A DNA stretch of 64,000 bases from Fibrobacterota bacterium. GTDB lineage: Bacteria > Fibrobacterota > Fibrobacteria > UBA11236. The notes under the pieces are model-generated. The model was given only the letters and a program-made list of their open reading frames with translations. It was not told where the DNA came from and did not search any database. Shown here one piece after another: positions 37,001 to 44,956 of this stretch (the first letter of the stretch is position 1; every line of letters begins with the position of its first letter). The translations under genes and the position numbers were made by a program. The stretch is taken from the NCBI GenBank assembly GCA_947482115.1, contig CANKII010000005.1, positions 1 through 64,000 of the forward strand. The letters run 5' to 3'.

Positions 37001-38052
37001 GTGCCCTCCCCCAAATCCAAAGTGTCCGGAACTGCATCGGAGAATCTGAAAATCGCCTGCAGCTTTCTAAGGGACTGCGAAGCCGTGATATGCCACAAAA
37101 CATGGCTGCCGGGAAGCAAGGTCAACGTGACCGGCATTTCGGGAATCGAATCGGAAGGCAGCCGGGTGTAAACCGGAGGCTGCACGACGGCGGCAAAGGA
37201 ATGCAAATAAGGAGGCGACACAGCCTGAATGGAATATTCGGAAGTCTCCACGCTTAAGGCGGAGAAACGCAAATCAAAATCGCCTTGCACGGGTCCGAAA
37301 CGAAAACGGGCCACATCCCCTGTTCGCTCAAGACGATACCGCTGTTCTTGTCCGTGAAAAAGAACATGGGCATACACGGGTTCCGATTCGGGAAGGTGAT
37401 CCACATTTACAGAAAGGTTCAGGGTATCTCCCAACGCTGCGCGCCCGGGAATATCGACGGGATCCAGTTGGGGAACCGGAATTTGATTCCATGCGGAAAG
37501 CGGAAGTACCATGCGATAAACCATGTCGCCTGAATGCCCGGAAAAGATCGGCACGATTAAGGCAAAAGACAGACAGGCGCCAAGCCATCCCATCCGTGAC
37601 GAATCGACCCAAGGCGCTTTCGGAATACGAAGCTTGTTTTCCCATGGCGCGTAATTTCGGTTCAGTGCCGCAATGGTTTCCGTCCCGTGGTTTTCCAGTG
37701 AAAGCAAAGTGCGGAATACGTCGGGAGAACCGGAATTGAATCGATCGAGTTGTTTCGCCAGATTTTCCAACCGGAACTGCGCCTTGTACCAAGCATGGAA
37801 TCCCGGAATGAGAGGCCAGAGATAGACGACATAGGTCGCCAGCATGGCTTGCAACCAAATGGCCTGATAAGGATGGCGCGAGGACATCCAACCGAGGATG
37901 GGAAGCAGGATAAGCTGAACGCACAGGGCTTCAACAAAACCCCGGACAACGGCGGTCTGGATCAGATGCTGGCGATATCCCAGAAGCCGGGCCTTCAACC
38001 GCGTCAGCTTGGGCCATCGCCACGTATCCACGGAGTTCTGTGCTTTACTCAC
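34009..38052 (-). CDS. giant membrane-anchored coiled-coil protein (DUF4175-like)
   Basis: 1347 residues from the GTG at 38052, which overlaps the upstream stop (GTGA); the track ATG is 9 codons earlier. Three or four membrane helices in the first 200 residues, beta-rich Ig-like segments at about 200-500, then a very long Gln/Lys/Glu-rich coiled coil (about 530-1010) with repeats such as KDAKQQEPLAQERKALGDEL. Residues about 1125-1220 are Gly/Ser/Gln/Asn-rich (GGQSGSQPGGAQSGSQSGSQ), and a helical end follows. The layout matches DUF4175 proteins that accompany DUF4159, MoxR and VWA genes. Function unknown; probably a large periplasmic scaffold. Confidence 0.75.
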   Translation of the reverse strand: MSKAQNSVDTWRWPKLTRLKARLLGYRQHLIQTAVVRGFVEALCVQLILLPILGWMSSRHPYQAIWLQAMLATYVVYLWPLIPGFHAWYKAQFRLENLAKQLDRFNSGSPDVFRTLLSLENHGTETIAALNRNYAPWENKLRIPKAPWVDSSRMGWLGACLSFALIVPIFSGHSGDMVYRMVLPLSAWNQIPVPQLDPVDIPGRAALGDTLNLSVNVDHLPESEPVYAHVLFHGQEQRYRLERTGDVARFRFGPVQGDFDLRFSALSVETSEYSIQAVSPPYLHSFAAVVQPPVYTRLPSDSIPEMPVTLTLLPGSHVLWHITASQSLRKLQAIFRFSDAVPDTLDLGEGTTFTLRSSVRKPVELRLHLVTREDHLSGNAGPYRLEPGVDAPPEIAFLSPSTDGELGRNLQVPIVYRAQDDYGVSRVTLHYSVTGGIEGASSKGVKDISSWLQPGTGMGGGLWELKDLPLQPGNTVEIYLEATDNDVVSGPKTARSETIHLRMPSLEEVLAKVDATERGAITSLKSAAERQDRVPRQPQQAANESQPDAPPPLGAWEIRRILNSAPQDHLQRLERHLDAEAAKVDHDSPLGKQLESLRKETKEMEKHLPPTDAWQKPLPEQKKWLDTLMKNQQMLDQKLADLKSMPPPKDAKQQEPLAQERKALGDELQHNMKEQKDLQSWIKDQQQVQDAKRQDLQQTAQAQERAREDVKQALSQIQKTLEKGMENGVISPELLQKMERIQELLKEALPDSTLDRLKKDSQNEQVGMEDLQNNLKNLLDRQKDMRQGLDRAIKMLEMLRDMHALETLTKDVRDLQDKQEKLAEKIGENDDGKPDASKSDEELAAKQEELSQQLENDTKELNRLAKEQKAFQELKNQPHAQEAQDKMQETEKELGKNSSDKSQDGNDADKGGKKNSQKARKSAKSAAEELRKMADNMDGMMGQMNGGPDPAEISALLDETLEYGRWLDLIRDKNNRVREGWDEEDAALNQRAAQLARWLRNRLEKLAAEKPYENEVLRHEAAELGYQADAVLTANSAPAADSLLLHTRKAARELLKWLQQSNDQDGNDGEGSMSGNSGNGSGKKSGGKGKGKGQGEGDDEGLDGMSGRLKGVSGKQMAVNQATYQLLRQMLDSRSSGGKPGQGSPNGSMPLPGGGSSSGSNGMPGGSSGNMPGGSPQGGQSGSQPGGAQSGSQSGSQPGSQNGEGNSPGGVANSQQGVSEALEKMAESANDAGGAARKLRRLAQEARELEKGLRQGRIDPEELRKKQERFQTRLLEAANAMEERGRDRQRQAEAYRGGALKPDSNGTVVREDVFRELQRRREWARSLSLPAEQKRRIESYYEALLAH

Positions 38053-38714
38053 CGTGCCCGCGCTCCCTGCAGAAACCATGCGAACACATTCACACCCATG
38101 CGCAAAGCCTGTTCATGCAACTCGGCGGGATCGTCTGGATAAGTCCCGACATCCTCCCAGCCATTTCCCAAATCGCATTCGTAGGTGAATAACACGGCGA
38201 TGCGCCCGTCCATTTCAATGCCATTCGCCGTGGCAGTCTTGCCATCGTGTTGATGGATTTTGGGAAGTCCGTGGGCAAAGTGATAATGGCTTTGAAAGAT
38301 GGGATGTCTTTCGGACAACGGATTGAGAGGCCGCTGGGGATACAGCGTTTTCATTTCCTCGCGAAACGATTCCGCGAGTCCATAATTGTCGTCCGCAAAA
38401 AGAAGCCCACCGCGACGGAGAAATTCCTTCAAAGCCTGACGTTCTTCCGGAGAAAATTCCATGCGGCCGTGACCGGTCATGAAAAGAACGGGTGTTTCGT
38501 AAAGGTTGGGAGCGAGCAACTCGACTGTGCGTTCTTCGGGACACACGTTGAGGCCCAAATCCGCCTTTAATCGCTTGGCGAGATTGGGCAACATGCTGGG
38601 TCCGGCGTACCAATCTCCCCCACCGCCGTATTTCAGCCGCGCGAGGGGAAAACATCCCCCTTTGGCGAGACCCAAAGTGAAGGTCAGGGTGAGGATGAAA
38701 GACAGGAACCGCAT
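38049..38714 (-). CDS. DUF4159-domain exported protein
   Basis: 221 residues. Signal peptide (MRFLSFILTLTFTLGLAKG), then a single DUF4159 domain: RLKYGGGGDWYAGPSMLPNLAKRL, PVLFMTGHGRMEFSPEERQALKEFLRRGGLLFADDNYG and the DGRIAVLFTYECDLGNGWED end. The fold resembles glutamine amidotransferase-like GATase1 without the catalytic Cys being obvious. It often sits beside DUF4175-like and VWA/MoxR genes, here directly upstream of the giant protein with a 4-base overlap. Confidence 0.8.
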   Translation of the reverse strand: MRFLSFILTLTFTLGLAKGGCFPLARLKYGGGGDWYAGPSMLPNLAKRLKADLGLNVCPEERTVELLAPNLYETPVLFMTGHGRMEFSPEERQALKEFLRRGGLLFADDNYGLAESFREEMKTLYPQRPLNPLSERHPIFQSHYHFAHGLPKIHQHDGKTATANGIEMDGRIAVLFTYECDLGNGWEDVGTYPDDPAELHEQALRMGVNVFAWFLQGARAR

Positions 38715-38760
38715 GGATGTATAAAGTAGCAGTTTGGGGGCAGGTCACCCCATCCATTTG

Positions 38761-38799
38761 CCCCTTCCCCTCTTGAGGGGAAGGGGTTTCACGTGGGTC
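38761..38799. repeat. GC palindrome plus TTTCACGTGGGTC (repeat family B)
   Basis: A 26-base perfect palindrome built on CCCCTCTTGAGGGG with flanking TTCC/GGAA, followed by TTTCACGTGGGTC. The same combination recurs twice, in opposite orientations, between acyP and purK. It lies between the DUF4159 gene and the toxin-antitoxin pair and may serve as a terminator. Confidence 0.75.
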
Positions 38800-38831
38800 A
38801 AAGACACAGAAGAAATCAACTGAAACAAGCC

Positions 38832-38860
38832 TTGACAATACGTACGCTATCACGTACGTT
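38832..38860 (+). promoter_or_regulatory. promoter and operator of the toxin-antitoxin pair
   Basis: Consensus TTGACA, 17 bases, TACGTT. Two copies of the palindrome CGTACG lie 12 bases apart in the spacer and -10 region, the expected place for antitoxin autorepression. Confidence 0.55.
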
Positions 38861-38877
38861 ATGCATGGAGTAAAAAT

Positions 38878-39120
38878 ATGACTACACTCACAGCAAGCGT
38901 CGCAAGAGCATCCTTGTACAAACTCCTTGATGAGACTGCCGAGTCTCATCAACCTGTGCAAATCATGGGCAAGCGCAACAACGGCGTTCTGATTTCGCAT
39001 GATGACTGGCGTGCCATTCAGGAAACCCTTTATCTGGTTTCCATTCCGGGCATGCGTGAGTCCATTCAAAAAGGACTCAAGACTCCGGTGACCAAGTTGT
39101 CCAAAAAACTGAACTGGTGA
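38878..39120 (+). CDS. yefM: YefM/Phd-family antitoxin
   Basis: 80 residues. Phd/YefM fold: TASVARASLYKLLDETAESHQPVQIMGKRNNGVLISHDDWRAIQETLYL is the family core, DNA-binding at the N terminus and toxin-binding at the C terminus. GGAG lies 7 bases before the ATG. It would neutralise YoeB and repress its own promoter through the CGTACG repeats. The toxin gene overlaps its stop by 4 bases. Confidence 0.88.
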   Translation: MTTLTASVARASLYKLLDETAESHQPVQIMGKRNNGVLISHDDWRAIQETLYLVSIPGMRESIQKGLKTPVTKLSKKLNW

Positions 39121-39380
39121 ACTGGCGGATTGTCTTTACCAAGCAGGCCCAAAAAGACGCCAAGAAACTGGTATCTTCAGGCCTGAAACCCAAAGCGGAA
39201 ATTCTTTTAAAAATTCTGGAAAACGATCCCTTCCAAAACCCTCCGCCGTTTGAAAAACTGGTGGGCGATTTAGCAGGAGCCTGTTCCCGTCGCATTAACG
39301 TTCAGCACCGGTTGGTTTATCAGGTTCTGCCTGACATTCGCACGGTCAAGGTCATTCGACTCTGGACGCATTATGAATGA
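39117..39380 (+). CDS. yoeB: YoeB-family toxin, ribosome-dependent mRNA endonuclease
   Basis: 87 residues, GTG start within GTGA overlap. Typical YoeB sequence: WRIVFTKQAQKDAKKL at the start, FEKLVGDLAGACSRRINVQHRLVYQV in the middle (Arg and His of the active site) and the invariant end RLWTHYE with its catalytic His/Tyr. It cleaves mRNA on the ribosome when freed from YefM. Complete, so likely functional. Confidence 0.9.
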   Translation: MNWRIVFTKQAQKDAKKLVSSGLKPKAEILLKILENDPFQNPPPFEKLVGDLAGACSRRINVQHRLVYQVLPDIRTVKVIRLWTHYE

Positions 39381-39416
39381 TCACGGGGTTGTGTTTTTAG
39401 ACTAGGACAACCACAA

Positions 39417-39794
39417 TCACTGGGTCACAATCCATTTAGCAGAAGTACATAAGCTGTCGCGTCCAAATTGGAGCCACAATTCTGGGCCTCCACCCTGGTC
39501 TCCATTCGGAAGTTTGTAGAAGAGGTAATGCCAACCACAGGGCTTTTCCATTGTTGAATGACATGCTTCTGGATGACCGAGAGCAGAGTCGATTTTTTGT
39601 TGTGATAAACCAATTAGCGGATCAGACTCATATGTCGATGCCTCGAACGGTTTATCTGATGGCGCACTTTTCACAAGGTCAAGTGATGCACGTAAATGTT
39701 TGAGTGTATCGTCAGCACTTAGTTTAGAGATATTTGGCTTTGTGCTGCATCCAAAAATGCCAATAAACAATATTGTAAAGACTACCTGCTTCAT
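39417..39794 (-). CDS. hypothetical lipoprotein
   Basis: 125 residues. Lipobox IFGCS (Cys 16) after a clear signal. The mature part has LRASLDLVKSAPSD, GLSQQKIDSALGHPEACHSTMEKPCGWHYLFYKLPNG and a C-terminal ELWLQFGRDSLCTSAKWIV. The pattern of a conserved G-HP-C...GWHY-F-KLP...L-F resembles SmpA/OmlA-like small lipoproteins, but I cannot assign it. AGGGATGAG precedes the ATG. AT-richer than neighbours, next to a toxin-antitoxin pair. Confidence 0.55.
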   Translation of the reverse strand: MKQVVFTILFIGIFGCSTKPNISKLSADDTLKHLRASLDLVKSAPSDKPFEASTYESDPLIGLSQQKIDSALGHPEACHSTMEKPCGWHYLFYKLPNGDQGGGPELWLQFGRDSLCTSAKWIVTQ

Positions 39795-39803
39795 TGCTCA
39801 TCC

Positions 39804-42038
39804 CTACTCATACAGTGCCTGATAGGTCCAATAATTGGACAACACCCGTTTCACATAATCCCTCGTTTCCGAAAACCCGATATCCTCCACCATCTCATCC
39901 ACAGGCCGGTTGATCAACTGGGGCATCCAGCCGTTCAAAGCCTCCGGCCCCGCGTTGTAATGCGCCAGCGTGAAATAAAGATTGCCATGATACTTCCGCT
40001 CGATGTCGCGGACATACGCCGTACCCAACCGGACATTCGTGTCCGGAACGAACAAGGCATCTGGCGTGAAGCCGGAAACGCCATCGTGTTTCGCCTGCGA
40101 CGCGCCAGTAGCAGGCATCATCTGCATCAATCCCCGTGCCCCTGCACGCGAAACGATCTGTGCGTCAAATCCACTCTCCTGTTTCATCAATGCAAAAACG
40201 AAACCCGGCGGAACACCGTCCTGCACAGCCCATTTCCGCACCAAGTTTTCATACGCCGGAGGATAGAACAAGCGCAGCACGGAACGCGGAGCTTCGGCCC
40301 ATTGCTCCACCGGCAGCAGATTTCCAAGCAAGGTTCCAAAGCGATACGCCTCCGTCCACAATCCCGCATCCTGACATTGCCGCGCAATCACATACAGACC
40401 CCAGGGATTCGCAAGAAAACTCGCCGGCTGGCTGCGCAAGGTCAACAGTGCGAGGTCTTCCATCTTCCATTCAAACAACCGCGATACCGGCAGATAAACG
40501 CTTTGCCCGGAAAGATCGAGCGTGTCCCGATATCCCGGCGTGTGACTCGCCAGCCAGGATTTGATATCCTCGGCACGGGAGGGTGAAAAACGATTTTTCC
40601 ATTCCAGACTGTCCGGCCAGACATTGCGCGCCTTCAAATTCAAACGCGCCAGATGCCCGTAGAAGCTGAACGGGAATCGTCCGCTCAACTCCGTCCAGGT
40701 TCCATTCGCCGCAACGGAATCCCCTTGGGCCTCCAAAGATTTCCCCTCCCAATAAAGCCCCGCATGCAGCACACGCGAGGAGGAATTCAGACGACGAAGA
40801 TTCCGGAAAGCCTGCAAGGCTGCCGCAAAATCCCCGCGTTTGAAATAAGCGAGACCGATGCGAAAGGCCGCCTTCTCCGCCTGAGCAGCTTCGGGAAAAC
40901 CCGCTACCAAACGGGAATAGGTTTCAATGGATTCTTCCAAACGTCCCGCCGCTTCCGCATCAAAAGCCTGCATCCAGTACACATCCATGGACTTGGGGCT
41001 TTTGGGAAATTGATCCGTCAACTTGGCATAGGTTGACTTGGCCTGCGATTCGTTCGACAACTTTCGATAGGCGCGCGCCGTTTGCAGAAAAATGTCCGGC
41101 AAGGGGCCATAGCTGTCCGCATATTTCTGATAGGATTGAATGGCATCGGCATAGGAGCCCTTGCGGTACAGCAAATCTGCGGAGTTCAATTCCAATGCCT
41201 GTTGCTGGGGTTTGCCGGGAGCGAGAGGAAGAAGCGTTTGCGTGCGTTCCAAAGCCTTCTGGGTATATCCCAGCTTCTGCTCAAAATCCAGCAACAGTTT
41301 TTGTTCCTCCCACGAACCTTGACCCGGGGGAAATTGCACAACCAGATTTTGATACACCGAATCCAACCGGGAATTCGCGGGAGCGATGCGCAACAATTGC
41401 CGAACCACATTCATCCGTTCCGAGGCGGATAAATTTGCGGAATCCAAAGACAGCAACTGATAATAGAAGCCCGTTTGAGTTCCGGATTCTAACGGAGCCT
41501 TCAGCCCTAAAAGACAGAACGCCTTGCGTTGCACTTGTGATGCCGTTTTAAAATCGAAAGCCTTCAGTCTCAAACTGTAAAGATGGCGCTGCCACACTGG
41601 ACCGCGCGCCCATCGCAAGGTTGCCTCCAGCGCGCTGTCGGCTTCCTGTTTGGAATTTGCAGCCAGACTGGCCTGCGCGAAAAAAATCGTCCGGTAAACC
41701 TGCGCCAGCTTTTCCGAAGGCTGCACCTTGCCCAGTTGCTTGGCGGCTTCTGCAAACTTTCCCGCCCGATACGACAGCAAGGCCTTTCCCCACCCGGATT
41801 GGAAATCGCGAATCTCTTTCGCGGAAGGTTCATGAAGCGGAAATGGAAAAAACGAATTGTTGGAACCAACACTCGTGTCGACAGTCGTGGAATCGATTGC
41901 AGAAATTTCCGATGCGACGGTCTGTATGGAATCGCCACTCGCGGCGGCAACCGGAATGGCCACGAGGGTCATCCCAACAGGAGCTATCTTGAATAGAAGG
42001 CGAAAAAGAGCGAAAAACAGGTGAGGTGACGGATGCAT
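39804..42038 (-). CDS. slt: soluble lytic murein transglycosylase with TPR-like helical arm
   Basis: 744 residues. Signal peptide about 1-33. Residues about 80-560 are TPR/alpha-solenoid helices (FRIGLAYFKRGDFAAALQAFRNLRRL), as in Slt70. The catalytic SLT domain is at about 610-735: the catalytic Glu lies in ALMKQESGFDAQIVSRAGARGLMQMMPATG, and NVRLGTAYVRDIERKYHGNLYFTLAHYNAGPEALNGWM follows. It cuts peptidoglycan strands, giving anhydromuropeptides. Its start codon shares the CATG palindrome with the divergent cdsA start, so promoters must lie inside the two coding regions or one start is further in. Confidence 0.92.
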   Translation of the reverse strand: MHPSPHLFFALFRLLFKIAPVGMTLVAIPVAAASGDSIQTVASEISAIDSTTVDTSVGSNNSFFPFPLHEPSAKEIRDFQSGWGKALLSYRAGKFAEAAKQLGKVQPSEKLAQVYRTIFFAQASLAANSKQEADSALEATLRWARGPVWQRHLYSLRLKAFDFKTASQVQRKAFCLLGLKAPLESGTQTGFYYQLLSLDSANLSASERMNVVRQLLRIAPANSRLDSVYQNLVVQFPPGQGSWEEQKLLLDFEQKLGYTQKALERTQTLLPLAPGKPQQQALELNSADLLYRKGSYADAIQSYQKYADSYGPLPDIFLQTARAYRKLSNESQAKSTYAKLTDQFPKSPKSMDVYWMQAFDAEAAGRLEESIETYSRLVAGFPEAAQAEKAAFRIGLAYFKRGDFAAALQAFRNLRRLNSSSRVLHAGLYWEGKSLEAQGDSVAANGTWTELSGRFPFSFYGHLARLNLKARNVWPDSLEWKNRFSPSRAEDIKSWLASHTPGYRDTLDLSGQSVYLPVSRLFEWKMEDLALLTLRSQPASFLANPWGLYVIARQCQDAGLWTEAYRFGTLLGNLLPVEQWAEAPRSVLRLFYPPAYENLVRKWAVQDGVPPGFVFALMKQESGFDAQIVSRAGARGLMQMMPATGASQAKHDGVSGFTPDALFVPDTNVRLGTAYVRDIERKYHGNLYFTLAHYNAGPEALNGWMPQLINRPVDEMVEDIGFSETRDYVKRVLSNYWTYQALYE

Positions 42039-42846
42039 GGAGTTAAAATCTAGTGTCGTTTACCATTTTTCGATCAGAGACGTCCAAGTCTTCGTGATGA
42101 ACATATCCCTGTGCATTCTCGCCTTCCTGAGCTTTCTGGCTTTCAAGGAATATCTGTCACTCATTCCGACCCGGCGCACGGATCATCGCGTCCTGTTCTG
42201 GGCCTATCTCACCATCCCCATCCAGTACTACCTGATTGCCAAAGGATGGTACGGTGCCTTCATCGTGTTCATTCCCGTGTATGCCTTTCTCTTTCTGACT
42301 TTGCGCATGGTGTTGATCGGTGAGACCGAGGGGTTTTTGCGCTCCATCGGCCTGCTGCAATGGGGATTGATGACCACAGTGTTTTCCATCGGCCATGTGG
42401 CTTATTTACTGGTGCTGCCCAAAGCCGGAAATCCCCACGGCGGCGGTTTCGCCCTGTTGCTGTATCTCGTGTTCCTCACCCAGATCAACGATGTGTCCCA
42501 ATACTGGTGGGGAAAGGCATTGGGTCGGCGGCAAATCATTCCCAAGGTCAATCGCAACAAAACATGGGAAGGATTGCTGGGAGGCGTTTGCACCACCACT
42601 TTACTGGCTGTGATTCTGGCTCCGTTCCTGACTCCTTTAGGTCGATGGGCTGCGGTGGGAGCCGGACTGATTATCGGACTCGGAGGTTTTACCGGGGACA
42701 TCACGCTCTCGGCGGTAAAGCGGGATCTCGGCATCAAAAACACCAGCGCCATGTTGCCCGGTCGCGGTGGCATTCTCGATCGCATCGACAGCCTCACCTA
42801 TGCCGCACCGTTGTTTTTTCACTACCTCCACTACCTGTATTATTGA
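42037..42846 (+). CDS. cdsA: phosphatidate cytidylyltransferase-like membrane protein
   Basis: 269 residues, about eight membrane helices. CdsA signature near the C terminus: SAVKRDLGIKNTSAMLPGRGGILDRIDSL, matching S-x(2)-KR-x(2)-K-x(3)-LPGHGG-x(2)-DR-x-DS with Arg in place of the usual His. It converts phosphatidate and CTP to CDP-diacylglycerol. GAGGTGAC upstream supports the ATG in the CATG overlap. Followed by plsC and gpsA, so this is a phospholipid operon. Its length is close to the standard enzyme. Confidence 0.85.
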   Translation: MELKSSVVYHFSIRDVQVFVMNISLCILAFLSFLAFKEYLSLIPTRRTDHRVLFWAYLTIPIQYYLIAKGWYGAFIVFIPVYAFLFLTLRMVLIGETEGFLRSIGLLQWGLMTTVFSIGHVAYLLVLPKAGNPHGGGFALLLYLVFLTQINDVSQYWWGKALGRRQIIPKVNRNKTWEGLLGGVCTTTLLAVILAPFLTPLGRWAAVGAGLIIGLGGFTGDITLSAVKRDLGIKNTSAMLPGRGGILDRIDSLTYAAPLFFHYLHYLYY

Positions 42847-42855
42847 GACCGCACC

Positions 42856-43488
42856 GTGAAGACTACGCTTCGCTTTCTGTTCTTTCTCCTGCTGGTAAGG
42901 CCGATTACTTTGGTAATCCTCGGGCTGAACATTCGGCACAAGGAACGATTGCCCACACAGGGGCCGGCCATCCTCGTCGCCAATCACAACAGCCATCTGG
43001 ACACTTTGGTGCTCTTTTCCATTCTTCCCTTGCGATTGCTGCCCAAGATTCGGCCCGTGGCTGCCATGGATTATTTCTTCCGCAATTCCATTCTGGCGTG
43101 GTTCTCCCTGCACATCATCGGCATCATTCCCATACGGAGGAAGAAGACAGGAGCCGAAGGCGAAGAAGATCCGCTCAAACTTTGCCACGAGGCTTTGGAT
43201 CGGGGTGAAATCCTGTTGTACTTTCCGGAAGGTACGCGAGGCGAACCCGAACAGATGAACCGGGTCCGTTCGGGAATTGCGCGATTGTGCGAATCGCGGC
43301 CGGAGCTCCCGGTTTTCCCTATATTCATGCATGGTTTGGGGAAGGCTCTTCCGAAAGGCGAGATCCTGCTGGTTCCCTTCTTCTGCGACGTGTTCGTGGG
43401 GGAACCGGTGCATTGGAACGGGGAAGTCGAATCCTTCCGGGCGTTGGTGGAAGACCGGATGATTGCTTTGTCCAAAGAGGAAAAATGA
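42856..43488 (+). CDS. plsC: 1-acyl-sn-glycerol-3-phosphate acyltransferase
   Basis: 210 residues, GTG start. N-terminal hydrophobic helix, then acyltransferase motif NHNSHLD (NHxxxxD) at about 38-44, an IIPIRRKK segment, and the glycerol-phosphate-binding FPEGTRGEPE. It acylates lysophosphatidate, the step before CdsA. Ends with a 4-base ATGA overlap with gpsA. Confidence 0.88.
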   Translation: MKTTLRFLFFLLLVRPITLVILGLNIRHKERLPTQGPAILVANHNSHLDTLVLFSILPLRLLPKIRPVAAMDYFFRNSILAWFSLHIIGIIPIRRKKTGAEGEEDPLKLCHEALDRGEILLYFPEGTRGEPEQMNRVRSGIARLCESRPELPVFPIFMHGLGKALPKGEILLVPFFCDVFVGEPVHWNGEVESFRALVEDRMIALSKEEK

Positions 43489-44513
43489 AACGCATTGGCA
43501 TCATCGGTGGCGGAAGTTTCGGCAGTGCGCTGGCGGACATCATTGGCAGCAAGGGGCTTCCGGTATCGCTTTGGTTCCGCTCTTCCAAAGCAGCCGCGGA
43601 ATTCAACTCCACGCGGGAAAACAAAAAATATTTGCCCGGCATTCTACTGAGCGCCAACATCACCGGCACAGCCAGCCTCGAAGAAGCCTCCCGTAATTGT
43701 TCGCTGGTTCTGGTGTGCGTTCCCAGCCAGCACTTCCGATCCATCGCTAGACAACTGGGCCAATGGATGGACGAAGATCAAATGATCGTCAGCACCACCA
43801 AGGGCATTGAATCGCAAACTTTTAAACTCATGACGGAAATCCTCCGTGAAGAAACCCGCTGTCTTCGCATCGGAGCATTGAGTGGACCCAATCTCGCCAA
43901 GGAAATCGCCGCCAAGATGCCCGGCGCCACCGTTATCGCCAGTCGCGATGAAGATGTCATTGCAACCGTGCAGGAAGCCCTCTCCTGTTCCTACTTCCGT
44001 GTTTACAGCAACCGCGATGTTCAAGGCGTGGAACTCGGCGGGGTGCTCAAAAACATTTACGCCATTGCCACGGGACTGGCCGCGGCCCTGAAAATGGGTG
44101 ACAACACCCGTGGCATGCTCTTGACGCGCGGACTCGCCGAGATGAGCCGCTTCGCCGAAAAATTTGGCGCCAATCCCCTCACCTTTCTTGGCCTCGCCGG
44201 AGTGGGCGATCTCGTGGCCACGAGCGGCTCGCCCTTAAGCCGCAATTTCCGGGTGGGATTTTTAATTGGACAGGGAAAATCGCTGGAAGCCGCTGTGCGT
44301 GAAGTCGGTGACGTGGCGGAAGGTGTACACACCATTGACGTGGTCTTTCACAAGGCGAGTGAATTGGGGATTCGCATGCAAATTCTCGAAGGTCTGCACG
44401 CTCTGTTGTTTGAAGGCAAAGCCCTTCCTGGTGTATTGAACGACCTGATGAACGCTCCGCAAATGGAAGATGTGGAATTCAGCCATCGTTTCGGAGAATC
44501 CTCACAGGGATGA
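43485..44513 (+). CDS. gpsA: glycerol-3-phosphate dehydrogenase [NAD(P)+]
   Basis: 342 residues starting at MKRIGIIGGGSFG; the track runs 66 codons further upstream, out of frame with the real plsC product. Rossmann GGGSFGSALAD, then LVCVPSQHF, the SGPNLAKEIA segment with the catalytic Lys, GGVLKNIYAIATGLAAALKMGDNTRG and AGVGDLVATSGSPLSRN. It makes sn-glycerol-3-phosphate for phospholipids. Start overlaps the plsC stop. Confidence 0.95.
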   Translation: MKRIGIIGGGSFGSALADIIGSKGLPVSLWFRSSKAAAEFNSTRENKKYLPGILLSANITGTASLEEASRNCSLVLVCVPSQHFRSIARQLGQWMDEDQMIVSTTKGIESQTFKLMTEILREETRCLRIGALSGPNLAKEIAAKMPGATVIASRDEDVIATVQEALSCSYFRVYSNRDVQGVELGGVLKNIYAIATGLAAALKMGDNTRGMLLTRGLAEMSRFAEKFGANPLTFLGLAGVGDLVATSGSPLSRNFRVGFLIGQGKSLEAAVREVGDVAEGVHTIDVVFHKASELGIRMQILEGLHALLFEGKALPGVLNDLMNAPQMEDVEFSHRFGESSQG

Positions 44514-44514
44514 A

Positions 44515-44811
44515 ATGGCCTGCGAAATAAAACCCTGGCGATTTATCCGCCTCGCCATTCACATACACGGAAAAGTACAGGGTGTTTTCTATCGCCGCGA
44601 TGCCGGGCGTGAAGCCCAACATTTGGGACTAAACGGTTTTGTTCGCAATGAGCCGGATGGTTCGGTTTATGCCGAGGCAGAGGGACCCGAAAATCAACTC
44701 GGAAGTTTTATCCGTTGGTGTCGCAAGGGGCCGCCCCATGCTCAAGTCGAATCGGTGGAATCACATGAAATTCCGGTGAGAGGTGATGAAGGGTTTGAAG
44801 CGAGGTATTAA
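44515..44811 (+). CDS. acyP: acylphosphatase
   Basis: 98 residues from the ATG at 44515, with AGGGATGAA upstream; longer track starts run into gpsA. Core motif HGKVQGVFYRRDAGREAQHLGLNGFVRNEPDGSVYAEAEG contains the catalytic Arg (GVFYR) and Asn (GFVRN). It hydrolyses acyl phosphates. Ends convergent with purK across a dense cluster of inverted repeats. Confidence 0.92.
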   Translation: MACEIKPWRFIRLAIHIHGKVQGVFYRRDAGREAQHLGLNGFVRNEPDGSVYAEAEGPENQLGSFIRWCRKGPPHAQVESVESHEIPVRGDEGFEARY

Positions 44812-44812
44812 C

Positions 44813-44955
44813 ACCCTATCCCCCAACCCCTTCCCCTCTTGAGGGGAAGGGGAGTAACAGGAATAAGTTCTTGTTCTAGACCCACGTGAAACTTCCTCCC
44901 CTCAAGAGGGGAGGAAGCAAAAAGGCGATGCCCTGAGCCTGTCGAAGGGTGGGGT
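44813..44955. repeat. nested inverted repeats between acyP and purK
   Basis: Outer AACACCC/GGGTGTT arms enclose: the 26-base CCCCTCTTGAGGGG palindrome at 44827-44852; GACCCACGTGAAA (44879-44891) joined to a second palindrome CTTCCTCCCC...GGGGAGGAAG (44892-44917), an inverted copy of the family-B repeat at 38761; and CCCTGAGCCTGTCGAAGGG at 44931-44949, a family-A element (loop TTCGACAGGCTCA on the other strand). Together they probably form the bidirectional terminator of the convergent genes. Confidence 0.75.
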
Positions 44956-44956
44956 G

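Noticed and set aside
36154-37257. 367-codon plus-strand ORF inside the giant coiled-coil gene
   Set aside because: Mirror frame of a low-complexity coding region.
43287-43484. Upstream extension of the gpsA ORF in the track
   Set aside because: The true start at 43485 is defined by the GGGSFG Rossmann motif near the N terminus and the ATGA overlap with plsC.
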